Source: Bifidobacterium breve (GTDB taxonomy: Bacteria; Actinomycetota; Actinomycetes; S36-B12; UBA5976). From it: a stretch of 9,935 nt of DNA. The translations under genes and the position numbers were made by a program. This document shows, one piece after another, positions 1 through 7,830 of the stretch (the stretch's first letter is position 1; every line of letters begins with the position of its first letter). The notes under the pieces are model-generated. The model was not told the origin of the DNA. It saw nothing but the letters and a program-made list of their open reading frames with translations, and made no database searches. The stretch lies in contig CAMATO010000036.1 of assembly GCA_945861165.1 (NCBI GenBank), positions 1 to 9,935 on the forward strand, written 5' to 3'.

Positions 1-1827
1 GGAGATGTTGATTTTGTTTTACCTGATGAAGTTGACTTCATGGACGTTTCTCCACGCCAAGTTTGGTCTGTTGCCACTGCCATGATTCCGTTCTTAGAAC
101 ACGATGATGCCAACCGTGCGTTGATGGGTTCTAACATGCAACGTCAATCCGTGCCTTTAATTAGAACTGAAGCACCTTTAATTGGAACTGGTATGGAATA
201 TCGTGCCGCAGTTGATGCCGGAGACGTAGTTGTTTCTGAAAAAGCTGGTGTGATTTCAGAAATAAGTGCCGACACAATTGATGTGGCTAACGAAGATGGA
301 TCTGCTACTACTTACAAAGTTCAAAAATTCCGTAGATCAAACCAAGGAACCTCTTATAACCAAAAGCCAATTGTTAAAGAAGGCGAAAAAGTTAAAGCTG
401 GACAAGTTTTGGCTGATGGTCCTTGCACCGATGGTGGAGAAATGGCACTGGGTCGAAACTTACTTGTGGCATACATGCCATGGGAGGGCCACAACTACGA
501 AGACGCCATCATTTTAAATCAAAGACTCGTGCAAGATGACGTATTAACTTCCATTCACATCGAAGAACACGAAATTGATGCACGCGATACCAAACTAGGT
601 GCCGAAGAAATTACTAGAGATTTACCAAACGTTTCAGAAGAAGTGTTAGCCGATTTGGATGAACGAGGTGTGATCCGCATTGGTGCTGAAGTTGTGCCGG
701 GTGACATTTTGGTTGGAAAAGTAACACCAAAAGGTGAAACAGAATTAACACCTGAAGAAAGATTGTTACGCGCAATTTTCGGTGAGAAAGCTCGTGAAGT
801 AAGAGATACATCTTTGAAAGTTCCCCACGGTGAAAGTGGAACTGTTATTGACATCAAAGTTTTCGATCGTGAACACGATGATGAAATGGGACCAGGTGTT
901 AACCAAATCGTTCGCGTTTACATCGCTCAAAAAAGAAAAATTACTGAAGGTGACAAGTTAGCCGGACGCCACGGTAATAAAGGTGTTATTGCAAAAATTC
1001 TTCCTGCCGAAGATATGCCTTTCCTAGAAGATGGCACACCTGTTGACATTGTGTTAAACCCACTGGGAGTTCCTGGCCGTATGAACTTAGGTCAAGTTTT
1101 GGAATTCCATTTAGGTTGGTTAGCTAAATCTGGTTGGGACATTGAAGGCAGTCCAAAGTGGGCCGAAAATATTCCAGAAAACATGAGAAAAGTTCCCCCT
1201 AACACCAAACTTGCCACACCAGTATTTGATGGTGCTAGAGAATCTGAAATAACTGGCTTGATGACAGCATCACTGCCATCTTCAAACGGTGAACGCTTAA
1301 TTGGTGCAAATGGGAAAGCTCGTCTGTTTGACGGACGAAGTGGCGAACCATTCCCAATGCCAATTGCAGTTGGATACAAATACATTTTGAAACTTCTACA
1401 TTTGGTTGACGACAAGATCCATGCTCGTTCAACTGGTCCATACTCAATGATTACCCAACAACCACTTGGTGGAAAAGCACAATTTGGTGGTCAAAGATTT
1501 GGGGAAATGGAAGTTTGGGCTCTGGAAGCATACGGTGCTGCATATGCACTACAAGAATTATTAACTATCAAATCAGATGACGTACTAGGTCGAGTAAAAG
1601 TTTACGAAGCAATCGTGAAGGGTGAAAATATTCCAGAACCTGGAATTCCAGAATCCTTCAAAGTTCTTGTTAAAGAAATGCAATCACTAGGACTAAACGT
1701 TGAAGTTTTGTCAGGTGACGGTAAAGCAATTGAAATGCGTGACACAGATGAAGACGTATTCAGAACAGCAGAAGAACTAGGTATCGACTTATCTCGTCGT
1801 GAACCAAGTTCTGTAGAAGAAGTTTAA
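1..1827 (+). CDS. rpoB: RNA polymerase beta subunit, C-terminal half (5' end outside window)
   Basis: The catalytic beta subunit of DNA-dependent RNA polymerase. The frame is open from base 1, so the gene begins upstream; 608 residues are visible, about half of the usual actinobacterial length of roughly 1150-1170. The block HDDANRALMGSNMQRQ lies at visible residues 34-49. The GDKLAGRHGNKG segment carries the two universally conserved lysines near the active centre (visible K319 and K327, eight apart as in E. coli K1065/K1073). The GGKAQFGGQRFGEMEVWALE block and the PGIPESFKVL tail follow. The segment before GDKLAGRHGNKG is short, as in Actinobacteria, and lacks the long lineage insert of proteobacteria. 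The rifampicin-resistance region lies upstream of the window, so nothing can be said about resistance. The gene ends with TAA 29 bases before rpoC, in the standard rpoBC operon order. Confidence 0.99.
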   Translation, partial: GDVDFVLPDEVDFMDVSPRQVWSVATAMIPFLEHDDANRALMGSNMQRQSVPLIRTEAPLIGTGMEYRAAVDAGDVVVSEKAGVISEISADTIDVANEDGSATTYKVQKFRRSNQGTSYNQKPIVKEGEKVKAGQVLADGPCTDGGEMALGRNLLVAYMPWEGHNYEDAIILNQRLVQDDVLTSIHIEEHEIDARDTKLGAEEITRDLPNVSEEVLADLDERGVIRIGAEVVPGDILVGKVTPKGETELTPEERLLRAIFGEKAREVRDTSLKVPHGESGTVIDIKVFDREHDDEMGPGVNQIVRVYIAQKRKITEGDKLAGRHGNKGVIAKILPAEDMPFLEDGTPVDIVLNPLGVPGRMNLGQVLEFHLGWLAKSGWDIEGSPKWAENIPENMRKVPPNTKLATPVFDGARESEITGLMTASLPSSNGERLIGANGKARLFDGRSGEPFPMPIAVGYKYILKLLHLVDDKIHARSTGPYSMITQQPLGGKAQFGGQRFGEMEVWALEAYGAAYALQELLTIKSDDVLGRVKVYEAIVKGENIPEPGIPESFKVLVKEMQSLGLNVEVLSGDGKAIEMRDTDEDVFRTAEELGIDLSRREPSSVEEV

Positions 1828-1856
1828 GAAACTAGGAAAAGGGCGGAAAAAGAAAA

Positions 1857-4800
1857 GTGTTAGATGTAAATAACTTTGACGAATTACGTATCGGCCTAGC
1901 TTCTGCAACAGATATTCGTAGCTGGTCACATGGTGAGGTTAAGAAACCTGAAACCATTAACTACCGAACATTAAAGCCCGAGAAAGACGGCTTGTTCTGT
2001 GAAAAGATTTTTGGACCAACCCGTGATTGGGAATGTTATTGCGGTAAATACAAACGCGTTCGATTCAAAGGCATCATTTGCGAACGTTGCGGTGTTGAAG
2101 TAACACGTGCAAAAGTTCGTCGCGAAAGAATGGGTCACATTGAATTAGCAGCACCAGTGACACATATTTGGTACTTCAAAGGTGTTCCTTCACGTTTAGG
2201 TTACCTACTTGATCTAGCACCAAAAGATTTAGAAAAAGTTATTTATTTTGCTGCCTACATGATCACAGATGTTGATGTGGACGCACGCCACGAAGATCTA
2301 CCATCTTTAGAAGCAAAACTTGATTCTGAGAAGAAGAAAATTACCAATCGTCGCGATGCTGACATCAACGCTCGTGCGAAAAAACTTGAAGAAGACTTAA
2401 AAGCATTAGAAAAAGATGGCGCTAAGTCTGATCAAAAACGTAAAGTAAAAGAATCAGCAGAACGTGAAATGAACTCAATTCGTAGAAAAATTGATGCTGA
2501 AATCGACCGCCTAGCTTCAGTTTTTGATCGTTTTAGAAACCTAAAAGTGCAAGATCTTGAAGGTGACGAAATGTTGTATCGCGAAATGCGCGATAGATAC
2601 GGTCGCTATTTCACAGGTGGCATGGGTGCTGCTGCCATCAAACGTCGTTTAGAAACCTTTGATTTAGTTGCCGAAGCTGCATTGTTGAAAGAATTAGTGC
2701 ATTCAGGTAAAGGTCAGAAGAAAACACGTGCCCTAAAAAGACTTAAAGTAATTAACGCTTTTGATGCCACCACCAATTCACCAGCTTCAATGGTGCTCGA
2801 TGCCATTCCAGTTATCCCACCAGATCTTCGCCCCATGGTTCAACTTGATGGTGGAAGATTTGCCACCTCAGATCTCAACGATTTATATCGCCGTGTAATC
2901 AACAGAAACAATCGTTTAAAAAGATTGTTAGATCTCGGTGCACCAGAAATTATTGTGAACAACGAACGCCGAATGCTGCAAGAAGCAGTTGATGCGCTGT
3001 TTGATAACGGTCGTCGTGGTCGACCAGTTACCGGACCAGGAAATCGTCCATTGAAATCTTTGTCTGACATGTTGAAAGGTAAGCAAGGACGTTTCCGTCA
3101 AAACTTGCTTGGAAAACGTGTTGATTATTCAGGCCGTTCGGTAATTGTGGTTGGTCCACAATTGAAACTGCACCAATGCGGTTTGCCAAAACAAATGGCA
3201 CTAGAACTGTTCAAACCATTTGTGATGAAACGTCTGGTTGATTTAAACCATGCCCAAAATATTAAATCTGCCAAGCGCATGGTCGAAAGATCTCGTGCTG
3301 TGGTGTGGGACGTATTAGAAGAAGTAATTACTGAACATCCAGTAATGCTTAACCGTGCCCCAACCTTGCATCGTTTAGGTATTCAAGCATTTGAGCCACT
3401 ATTAATTGAAGGTAAAGCAATCCAAATTCATCCTTTAGTTTGTACTGCATTTAACGCAGACTTCGACGGTGACCAGATGGCTGTGCACGTTCCACTTTCC
3501 CCAGAAGCTCAAGCTGAAGCTCGTATTTTGATGTTGTCTTCCAACAACATTTTGTCTCCAGCTTCAGGTAAACCAATTACCACACCAACCCAAGACATGG
3601 TGTTGGGAATTTATTACCTAACACTGCAAACAGCTGGCGCTAAAGGTGAAGGAAGAATTTTCTCTTCAGTGGCCGAAGCTGTGATGGCCTATGACCGTCA
3701 CGAACTTGATTTGCAATCAGAAATCACAATCCGACTGAGAAATGTTTACCCACCTCACGAACATGTGACACCAAAAGGTTGGTCATTTGGTAAACCTTTG
3801 ACCATGAAAACAACTCTAGGCAGATCTTTATTCAATGAAGCGTTGCCAGATAATTACCCATTCATTAATTCAGTGGTTGACAAGAAAAAACTTGGCGCAA
3901 TTGTAACTGAATTAACCGAAAAGTATCCAAAAATTCAAGTGGCACAAATTCTTGATCTATTGAAAGAATTAGGTTTCCGTTGGGCAACCAGAAGTGGTGT
4001 CACCATTTCTATCGATGACGTGCTGGAACCACCAAGTAAAGATGCGTTATTAAAGAAAGCTGAAGATGTGGCAGCTAAAGTTCAAAAGAATTTTGAACGA
4101 GGCATGATTTCTGATGCTGAACGCCGCCAAGAATTAATTGATATCTGGACCAAAGTAACTGCTGAAATTGCTAAGGCAATGGAAGAGAATTTCCCTATTT
4201 CAAACCCGGTTTGGATGATGGCTCACTCTGGTGCACGTGGAAACATGATGCAAATCAGACAACTTGCAGGCATGCGCGGTTTGGTATCAAATCCAAAGGG
4301 TGAAATTATTCCTCGCCCCATTAAATCAAACTTCCGCGAAGGCCTTTCAGTGTTGGAATACTTCATTTCCACACACGGTGCTCGTAAAGGTTTGGCCGAC
4401 ACCGCACTTCGTACCGCAGACTCTGGTTACTTAACTCGTCGACTTGTTGATGTTGCCCAAGACGTAATTATTAGAGAAGAAGATTGTGGAACTGATCGTG
4501 GTCTCAAAGTAATTATTGGAGAAATTGGCCAAGACAAAGTTACTCGTGCAGTTGAATTTGTTGACACCACAGTTGCATCCCGCGTGTTAGCTGATGAAGT
4601 CAAAAATAACCAAGAAACACTTGCTCATCGTGATGATGAATTATCAATGAGTTTAATCAATGAACTTATTGGAGACGGTGTTACTGAAATTAGGGTTCGC
4701 TCAATTTTAACTTGTGAATCTAAACTAGGAACTTGTGCTCGTTGTTACGGTCGCTCAATGGCCAGTGGCAAGTTAGTTGATGTGGGCGAGGCAGTAGGAA

Positions 4801-5732
4801 TTATTGCTGCTCAATCAATTGGTGAACCAGGAACACAATTAACAATGCGTACTTTCCACACCGGTGGTGTGGCAGGTGCAGACATCACCCACGGTTTGCC
4901 ACGTGTTGTTGAATTATTTGAAGCACGAACCCCTAAAGGTGTGGCACCAATCAGTGAAGTAACTGGACGTATTCGTATTGAAGAAACTGACAAGACTAGA
5001 AGAATTGTCGTTATTCCAAATGATGGCGCTGAAGAAGTTGCTTACCCAGTTTCTAAGCGAACTCGTTTAATGGTGGAAGACGGTCAAGCAGTTGAAGTTG
5101 GTCATCAACTAGTTGTTGGTGCCGTTGATCCAAAACAAGTCCTTCGAGTACTAGGACCTCGTGAAGTGCAAATTCACTTAGTAAATGCGGTGCAAGAAGT
5201 TTATCGCTCCCAAGGGGTAAGCATTCACGATAAGCACATCGAAGTAATTGTTCGACAAATGCTTCGTCGCGTAACCATCATCGAATCAGGAGATGCAAAT
5301 CTTTTGCCAGGTGAATTGGTTGATCGCGTAATATTTGAAACCGAAAACAGAAGAGTTGTGCAAGAAAGTGGTAAACCAGGTTCAGGAAGACCAGAACTTA
5401 TGGGTATCACTAAGGCATCACTTGCTACCGAATCATGGTTGTCTGCTGCATCATTCCAAGAAACCACTCGTGTTCTAACTGATGCTGCTATCAACGAAAA
5501 ATCAGATTCACTTGTTGGGCTAAAAGAAAACGTGATCATTGGAAAACTGATTCCAGCTGGAACTGGTTTGCCTCGTTACCGACATGTTCGAGTTGAACCA
5601 ACCGAAGAAGCAAAAGCAGCAATGTATGCCTCAATGTCAAGTTATGACGATATTGATTACACCTCATTTGGGGTAGGTGGCGGACAAGCTGTGCCTTTGG
5701 ATGATTATGACTCAGGTGCAAACCAAAGATAA
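1857..5732 (+). CDS. rpoC: RNA polymerase beta' subunit, complete
   Basis: The beta' subunit, which forms the other half of the polymerase active-site cleft; 1291 residues, normal for Actinobacteria. The start is GTG, supported by the family N-terminus (MLDVNNFDELRIGLAS) and by purine-rich AGGAAAAGGGCGG ending 10 bases upstream. In order: zinc ribbon cysteines C60, C62, C75, C78; a charged helical coiled-coil insert at about 147-235, typical of Actinobacteria; the catalytic NADFDGD motif with D535, D537, D539 binding Mg2+; the F-loop and GMRGLV region near 790-815; the bridge helix at about 829-868; the second zinc site C877, C953, C960, C963; and the trigger loop with QLTMRTFH, including M997 and H1001. 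The large trigger-loop insertion of enterobacteria is absent. All key residues are intact. The gene is co-transcribed with rpoB and closed by the hairpin just downstream. It ends at an acidic, actinobacterial-type tail (VPLDDYD). Confidence 0.99.
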   Translation: MLDVNNFDELRIGLASATDIRSWSHGEVKKPETINYRTLKPEKDGLFCEKIFGPTRDWECYCGKYKRVRFKGIICERCGVEVTRAKVRRERMGHIELAAPVTHIWYFKGVPSRLGYLLDLAPKDLEKVIYFAAYMITDVDVDARHEDLPSLEAKLDSEKKKITNRRDADINARAKKLEEDLKALEKDGAKSDQKRKVKESAEREMNSIRRKIDAEIDRLASVFDRFRNLKVQDLEGDEMLYREMRDRYGRYFTGGMGAAAIKRRLETFDLVAEAALLKELVHSGKGQKKTRALKRLKVINAFDATTNSPASMVLDAIPVIPPDLRPMVQLDGGRFATSDLNDLYRRVINRNNRLKRLLDLGAPEIIVNNERRMLQEAVDALFDNGRRGRPVTGPGNRPLKSLSDMLKGKQGRFRQNLLGKRVDYSGRSVIVVGPQLKLHQCGLPKQMALELFKPFVMKRLVDLNHAQNIKSAKRMVERSRAVVWDVLEEVITEHPVMLNRAPTLHRLGIQAFEPLLIEGKAIQIHPLVCTAFNADFDGDQMAVHVPLSPEAQAEARILMLSSNNILSPASGKPITTPTQDMVLGIYYLTLQTAGAKGEGRIFSSVAEAVMAYDRHELDLQSEITIRLRNVYPPHEHVTPKGWSFGKPLTMKTTLGRSLFNEALPDNYPFINSVVDKKKLGAIVTELTEKYPKIQVAQILDLLKELGFRWATRSGVTISIDDVLEPPSKDALLKKAEDVAAKVQKNFERGMISDAERRQELIDIWTKVTAEIAKAMEENFPISNPVWMMAHSGARGNMMQIRQLAGMRGLVSNPKGEIIPRPIKSNFREGLSVLEYFISTHGARKGLADTALRTADSGYLTRRLVDVAQDVIIREEDCGTDRGLKVIIGEIGQDKVTRAVEFVDTTVASRVLADEVKNNQETLAHRDDELSMSLINELIGDGVTEIRVRSILTCESKLGTCARCYGRSMASGKLVDVGEAVGIIAAQSIGEPGTQLTMRTFHTGGVAGADITHGLPRVVELFEARTPKGVAPISEVTGRIRIEETDKTRRIVVIPNDGAEEVAYPVSKRTRLMVEDGQAVEVGHQLVVGAVDPKQVLRVLGPREVQIHLVNAVQEVYRSQGVSIHDKHIEVIVRQMLRRVTIIESGDANLLPGELVDRVIFETENRRVVQESGKPGSGRPELMGITKASLATESWLSAASFQETTRVLTDAAINEKSDSLVGLKENVIIGKLIPAGTGLPRYRHVRVEPTEEAKAAMYASMSSYDDIDYTSFGVGGGQAVPLDDYDSGANQR

Positions 5733-5741
5733 TTAAGAACT

Positions 5742-5774
5742 AAAAAAGACCCCCGAAAATTCGGGGGTCTTTTT
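5742..5774. terminator. Bidirectional intrinsic terminator between rpoC and ndh
   Basis: A 9-base-pair GC-rich stem, GACCCCCGA (5748-5756) with TCGGGGGTC (5761-5769), closes on a four-base AAAT loop. It is flanked by six A's on the left (5742-5747) and five T's on the right (5770-5774). Read on the plus strand it ends rpoBC; read on the minus strand it has a U tract too and ends the NADH dehydrogenase gene. It starts 15 bases after the rpoC stop and begins 7 bases beyond the minus-strand stop, so one hairpin serves both convergent genes. Confidence 0.93.
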
Positions 5775-5776
5775 AT

Positions 5777-6982
5777 TTAATCAATCACAGTTCTTCGAGG
5801 GCCAACACCCCAGGCAATGTAATTCCACATCCAATCAGCAATAACACTGATTCGATTTCTTCCGCCAGCTAAATAGAAAACGTGTAAAGCTAACCAGGTT
5901 AACCAAGCAATTGTTCCATGCATTCTTAACCCACCAGGCATTTCCACCACGGCTCTTCTTCTACCAATTGTGGCCATTTGTCCCTTATCGGTGTATTTGA
6001 AAGGGCGTAACGGCTTATTGTTTTTTAAACTCATTATTTGCTTAGCAACATGTTTGCCCATTTGTAAAGCAACCGGTGCGATCATGGGAAGAGGGTTTCC
6101 TTTGAATTGCAAATGAGCACCATCACCAATCACAAAGATTCCTGCACTGGTTTGAAGATTTTCATCTATTTTGATTCGATTAGATCGATCTGTTTCACCA
6201 AGGGAAGTCCAAGTTTGATACGCCGCAACGCCTGCCGCCCAAATGAGAGTTCCACCAGAAAGTATTTCGCCACCCTTTAAATGGACATCGGTTTCATACA
6301 TTCGATCAACAGCCGAATTAGTTTTAACAACTACCCCAATGTCTTCTAATTCAGACTGGGCATGTTTGGAAGATTTCTCATGAAACATTGGTAAAACTCT
6401 GGGACCTGCTTCAACTAAAGTTACTGATGCCATTTTGTATATATTGGGAAATTCATGTTTCATACTTTTTTGTAATTCAGCTACTGCACCGGAAACTTCA
6501 ACACCGGTTGGACCTGCCCCAATCACAACAACTTTGAGAGATTCTTTGGGTTTATGTCCTGCTTCAACTTCTTCATACATGCCCAGCAATTGTTTCTTAA
6601 TTACGCGGGCTTCCAAAATTGATTTCATTTGCAAAGCATTTTCTTGCACACCAGGTACACCAAAGGTGGTGCCAGTACTTCCGGTTGCTAAAACTAATTG
6701 GTCATATTCGATAGTTGATTGATCAGCTAAGGTAATGGAATTGGAATTACTATTTACCTTTGTTACTTCACCTTTTCGAAAACTAACTCCAGGAATAGCT
6801 GCTCGTACTGGATAAGCAATGTCATCTTCAGGTAATCCACCGGTTGCTACTTGATAAAGCAGGGGAGAAAAAAGTTGGTAAGGATGTTTATCGACCACTG
6901 TGACATTTATGTCTTTTTGCTGAGAAAGTTTTCGCGCAGCAGCAAGTCCACCAAAGCCTGCTCCCACAATTACAACTCTCAT
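5777..6982 (-). CDS. ndh: Type II NADH dehydrogenase (NADH:quinone oxidoreductase, NDH-2)
   Basis: A single-subunit, non-proton-pumping flavoenzyme that passes electrons from NADH through FAD to the membrane quinone pool at the cytoplasmic face. At 401 residues it has normal family length. Two Rossmann folds are clear: the FAD-binding GAGFGG at residues 7-12 and the NADH-binding GAGPTG at 155-160. The second beta strand ends in E191, which favours NADH over NADPH. ATG at 99-101 and GDGAH at 286-290 are the other FAD contacts. The quinone-site motif reads APVALQ (302-307) where many NDH-2 enzymes have AQxAxQ. The C-terminal stretch at about 357-390 is rich in Trp, Leu and Ile and fits the amphipathic or hydrophobic membrane anchor. 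The start is supported by the FAD motif lying 7 residues in; no clear Shine-Dalgarno precedes it. It converges on rpoC and diverges from the secreted-protein gene. Other FAD-dependent pyridine nucleotide oxidoreductases are less likely given the C-terminal anchor. Confidence 0.92.
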   Translation of the reverse strand: MRVVIVGAGFGGLAAARKLSQQKDINVTVVDKHPYQLFSPLLYQVATGGLPEDDIAYPVRAAIPGVSFRKGEVTKVNSNSNSITLADQSTIEYDQLVLATGSTGTTFGVPGVQENALQMKSILEARVIKKQLLGMYEEVEAGHKPKESLKVVVIGAGPTGVEVSGAVAELQKSMKHEFPNIYKMASVTLVEAGPRVLPMFHEKSSKHAQSELEDIGVVVKTNSAVDRMYETDVHLKGGEILSGGTLIWAAGVAAYQTWTSLGETDRSNRIKIDENLQTSAGIFVIGDGAHLQFKGNPLPMIAPVALQMGKHVAKQIMSLKNNKPLRPFKYTDKGQMATIGRRRAVVEMPGGLRMHGTIAWLTWLALHVFYLAGGRNRISVIADWMWNYIAWGVGPRRTVID

Positions 6983-6995
6983 GTATCTAAGTATG
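6983..6995 (-). promoter_or_regulatory. Possible -10 element of a leaderless ndh promoter
   Basis: Read on the minus strand, CATACT (6995 to 6990) differs by one base from TATACT and is followed by 7 bases and then the ATG of ndh. No ribosome binding site lies upstream of that ATG. This fits transcription starting at the start codon, which is common in Actinobacteria. No convincing -35 hexamer was found at the expected distance, so the call is weak. Confidence 0.3.
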
Positions 6996-7035
6996 GCTGA
7001 TTTGTGAGGGATGGGCGACTTAAAACGGCACTTAT

Positions 7036-7063
7036 TCTCAGGAAACTCTCAGAATAGTTTTAG
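7036..7063. promoter_or_regulatory. Candidate OmpR-family operator: TCTCAG direct repeats, 11-base period
   Basis: TCTCAG at 7036-7041 recurs exactly at 7047-7052, one helical turn (11 bases) later. A degraded third copy, TTTTAG, sits at 7058-7063 in the same register. OmpR/PhoB-family regulators bind such tandem half-sites as head-to-tail dimers, and a regulator of that family is encoded 700 bases downstream. The site lies in the divergent region, 72-88 bases before the secreted-protein start codon and 54-70 bases before the ndh start codon, so it could control either or both. Which regulator binds is inference. Confidence 0.45.
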
Positions 7064-7123
7064 ATGATTTAAGGGTAAGCCCATCAAAGTTTAGGTAAGG
7101 CAAGTCAACAGAAAGAGGAAAAG

Positions 7124-7702
7124 ATGATCAAGAAAAGAACTGTACTAGCAGCTTTAGTTGTTACTGGACTAATTGCTTCAACTTCTTCTGCAGCATTCGC
7201 TAACCATGGTGGCGGAAACGGCGGCAGAGGTGAAGGTAACCGTGGAGGTGGCGCAATCGCATCTCTTGTTACCGCTGGAACGATTAACCAAACACAAGCT
7301 GATGCTTTTAAAGCAGCAATGAAAATAAAGCTTGATGCCAAGTTTGTAACTAAATTAAACACAGTTTTAACAGGTTTAGTTAGTAATTCAAGCTTGACTC
7401 AAACAAAAGCAAATGCAGTTAAAGCTGCAGCTACAACTAAAAAATCAATTAAAGATCTTGTAACAGCAGGAACTATAACTACTGCTGAAGCAACATCAAT
7501 TAAAACCGCATTGCGTGCTCTTCCAAAAGAAGACATCACAGTAATTAGAGACGAAGTTCTTACTTCCTTGGTTTCTAAGAGCACAATCACCCAAGCGCAA
7601 GCTGATGCAATCAAGGCAGCCAAAGCAGCCTGGGTCGGAAAATTAGGAAGTCATCGTGGTGCTGATTTGGGAACCGCCCAAACTGCATCACTGACCTACT
7701 AA
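7124..7702 (+). CDS. Small secreted protein with a duplicated 64-residue helical unit
   Basis: I do not recognise a named family. The 192-residue protein begins with a Sec signal peptide: a basic start (MIKKR), a hydrophobic core at about 7-18, and a likely signal peptidase I site after AFA at residue 26. There is no lipobox cysteine, so it is probably released or periplasmic-like. A Gly/Asn/Arg/His-rich linker (27-43) follows. The rest is four copies of a roughly 21-residue helical motif of the form LV-x-x-G-T-I-T-x-x-Q-A-x-A-I-K, starting at L48, L85, L112 and L149. Similar LV-x-x-GTIT-x-x-QA motifs occur in uncharacterised exported proteins of Gram-positive bacteria, from memory. The ATG has a good ribosome site, AGAGGA at 7114-7119. 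A two-component system follows after 52 bases on the same strand, suggesting a role in envelope sensing as ligand, modulator or target. There are no cysteines and no catalytic motif visible. Confidence 0.85.
   Translation: MIKKRTVLAALVVTGLIASTSSAAFANHGGGNGGRGEGNRGGGAIASLVTAGTINQTQADAFKAAMKIKLDAKFVTKLNTVLTGLVSNSSLTQTKANAVKAAATTKKSIKDLVTAGTITTAEATSIKTALRALPKEDITVIRDEVLTSLVSKSTITQAQADAIKAAKAAWVGKLGSHRGADLGTAQTASLTY
7265..7648 (+). repeat. Tandem duplication of a 64-residue coding unit
   Basis: Within the secreted protein, residues 48-111 (7265-7456) and 112-175 (7457-7648) align without gaps, with about 24 of 64 positions identical. Identities concentrate in LVTAGTI at the start of each unit and in VLT-x-LVS-x-S-x-x-TQ in the middle. 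The four short motifs are therefore spaced 37, 27 and 37 residues apart, which points to duplication of a two-motif unit rather than four independent copies. Confidence 0.75.
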
Positions 7703-7714
7703 AACCAGTGGCTT

Positions 7715-7830
7715 GTAGAGCATCTTGCAAACTAAAGCGAATAGATTAGTAACCGTGACTAACTCCCTAGCTCGAATTCTGGTAGCAGAAGACGAGACGT
7801 CACTTAATGATCTATTGCAAGATGCTCTAC
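7715..7830. repeat. Perfect 16-base inverted repeat enclosing the regulator start codon
   Basis: The left arm GTAGAGCATCTTGCAA (7715-7730) is the exact reverse complement of TTGCAAGATGCTCTAC (7815-7830), with 84 bases between. A G-U pair (7714/7831) could add one more RNA pair. The left arm lies just after the secreted-protein stop codon; the right arm codes for residues around LLQDALR of the regulator. The loop contains the GTG start at 7755. There is no T tract after either arm, so it is not a terminator. A role in translation control of read-through transcripts is inference. Confidence 0.7.
7742..7754 (+). promoter_or_regulatory. Possible -10 element of a leaderless promoter for the regulator gene
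   Basis: TAGATT (7742-7747) fits the actinobacterial TANNNT -10 pattern and is followed by 7 bases and then GTG at 7755. There is no Shine-Dalgarno sequence before that GTG, and the sequence before the in-frame TTG at 7725 is also weak. A transcript starting at the GTG itself would explain both. No good -35 hexamer was found at 17 bases. Confidence 0.4.

Noticed and set aside
1092..1415. 107-residue minus-strand open frame inside rpoB
   Set aside because: It is opposite highly conserved RpoB sequence, with no promoter, ribosome site or domain evidence.
2290..2560. Lysine/glutamate-rich coiled-coil stretch in rpoC as a foreign insertion
   Set aside because: Actinobacterial RpoC proteins carry a helical insert at this position, so it is lineage-typical and not an odd acquisition.
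5225..5539. 104-residue minus-strand open frame inside rpoC
   Set aside because: It lies entirely opposite conserved RpoC coding sequence and has no recognisable domain; it is a shadow of a constrained gene.
7105..7362. 85-residue minus-strand open frame opposite the secreted-protein gene
   Set aside because: It is antisense to the signal peptide and repeat region, its composition mirrors the Ala/Gly-rich plus-strand gene, and the plus-strand gene has a clear ribosome site and signal peptide.
7725..7754. TTG at 7725 as the regulator start, adding 10 residues
   Set aside because: It has no good ribosome site, overlaps the left arm of the inverted repeat, and the extra residues are not part of the receiver fold. 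It remains possible and cannot be excluded from sequence alone.
7703..7754. Terminator between the secreted-protein gene and the regulator
   Set aside because: The only nearby local palindrome (CCAGTGG, 7705-7711) is tiny and has no T tract; the 16-base inverted repeat has an 84-base loop and no T tract.
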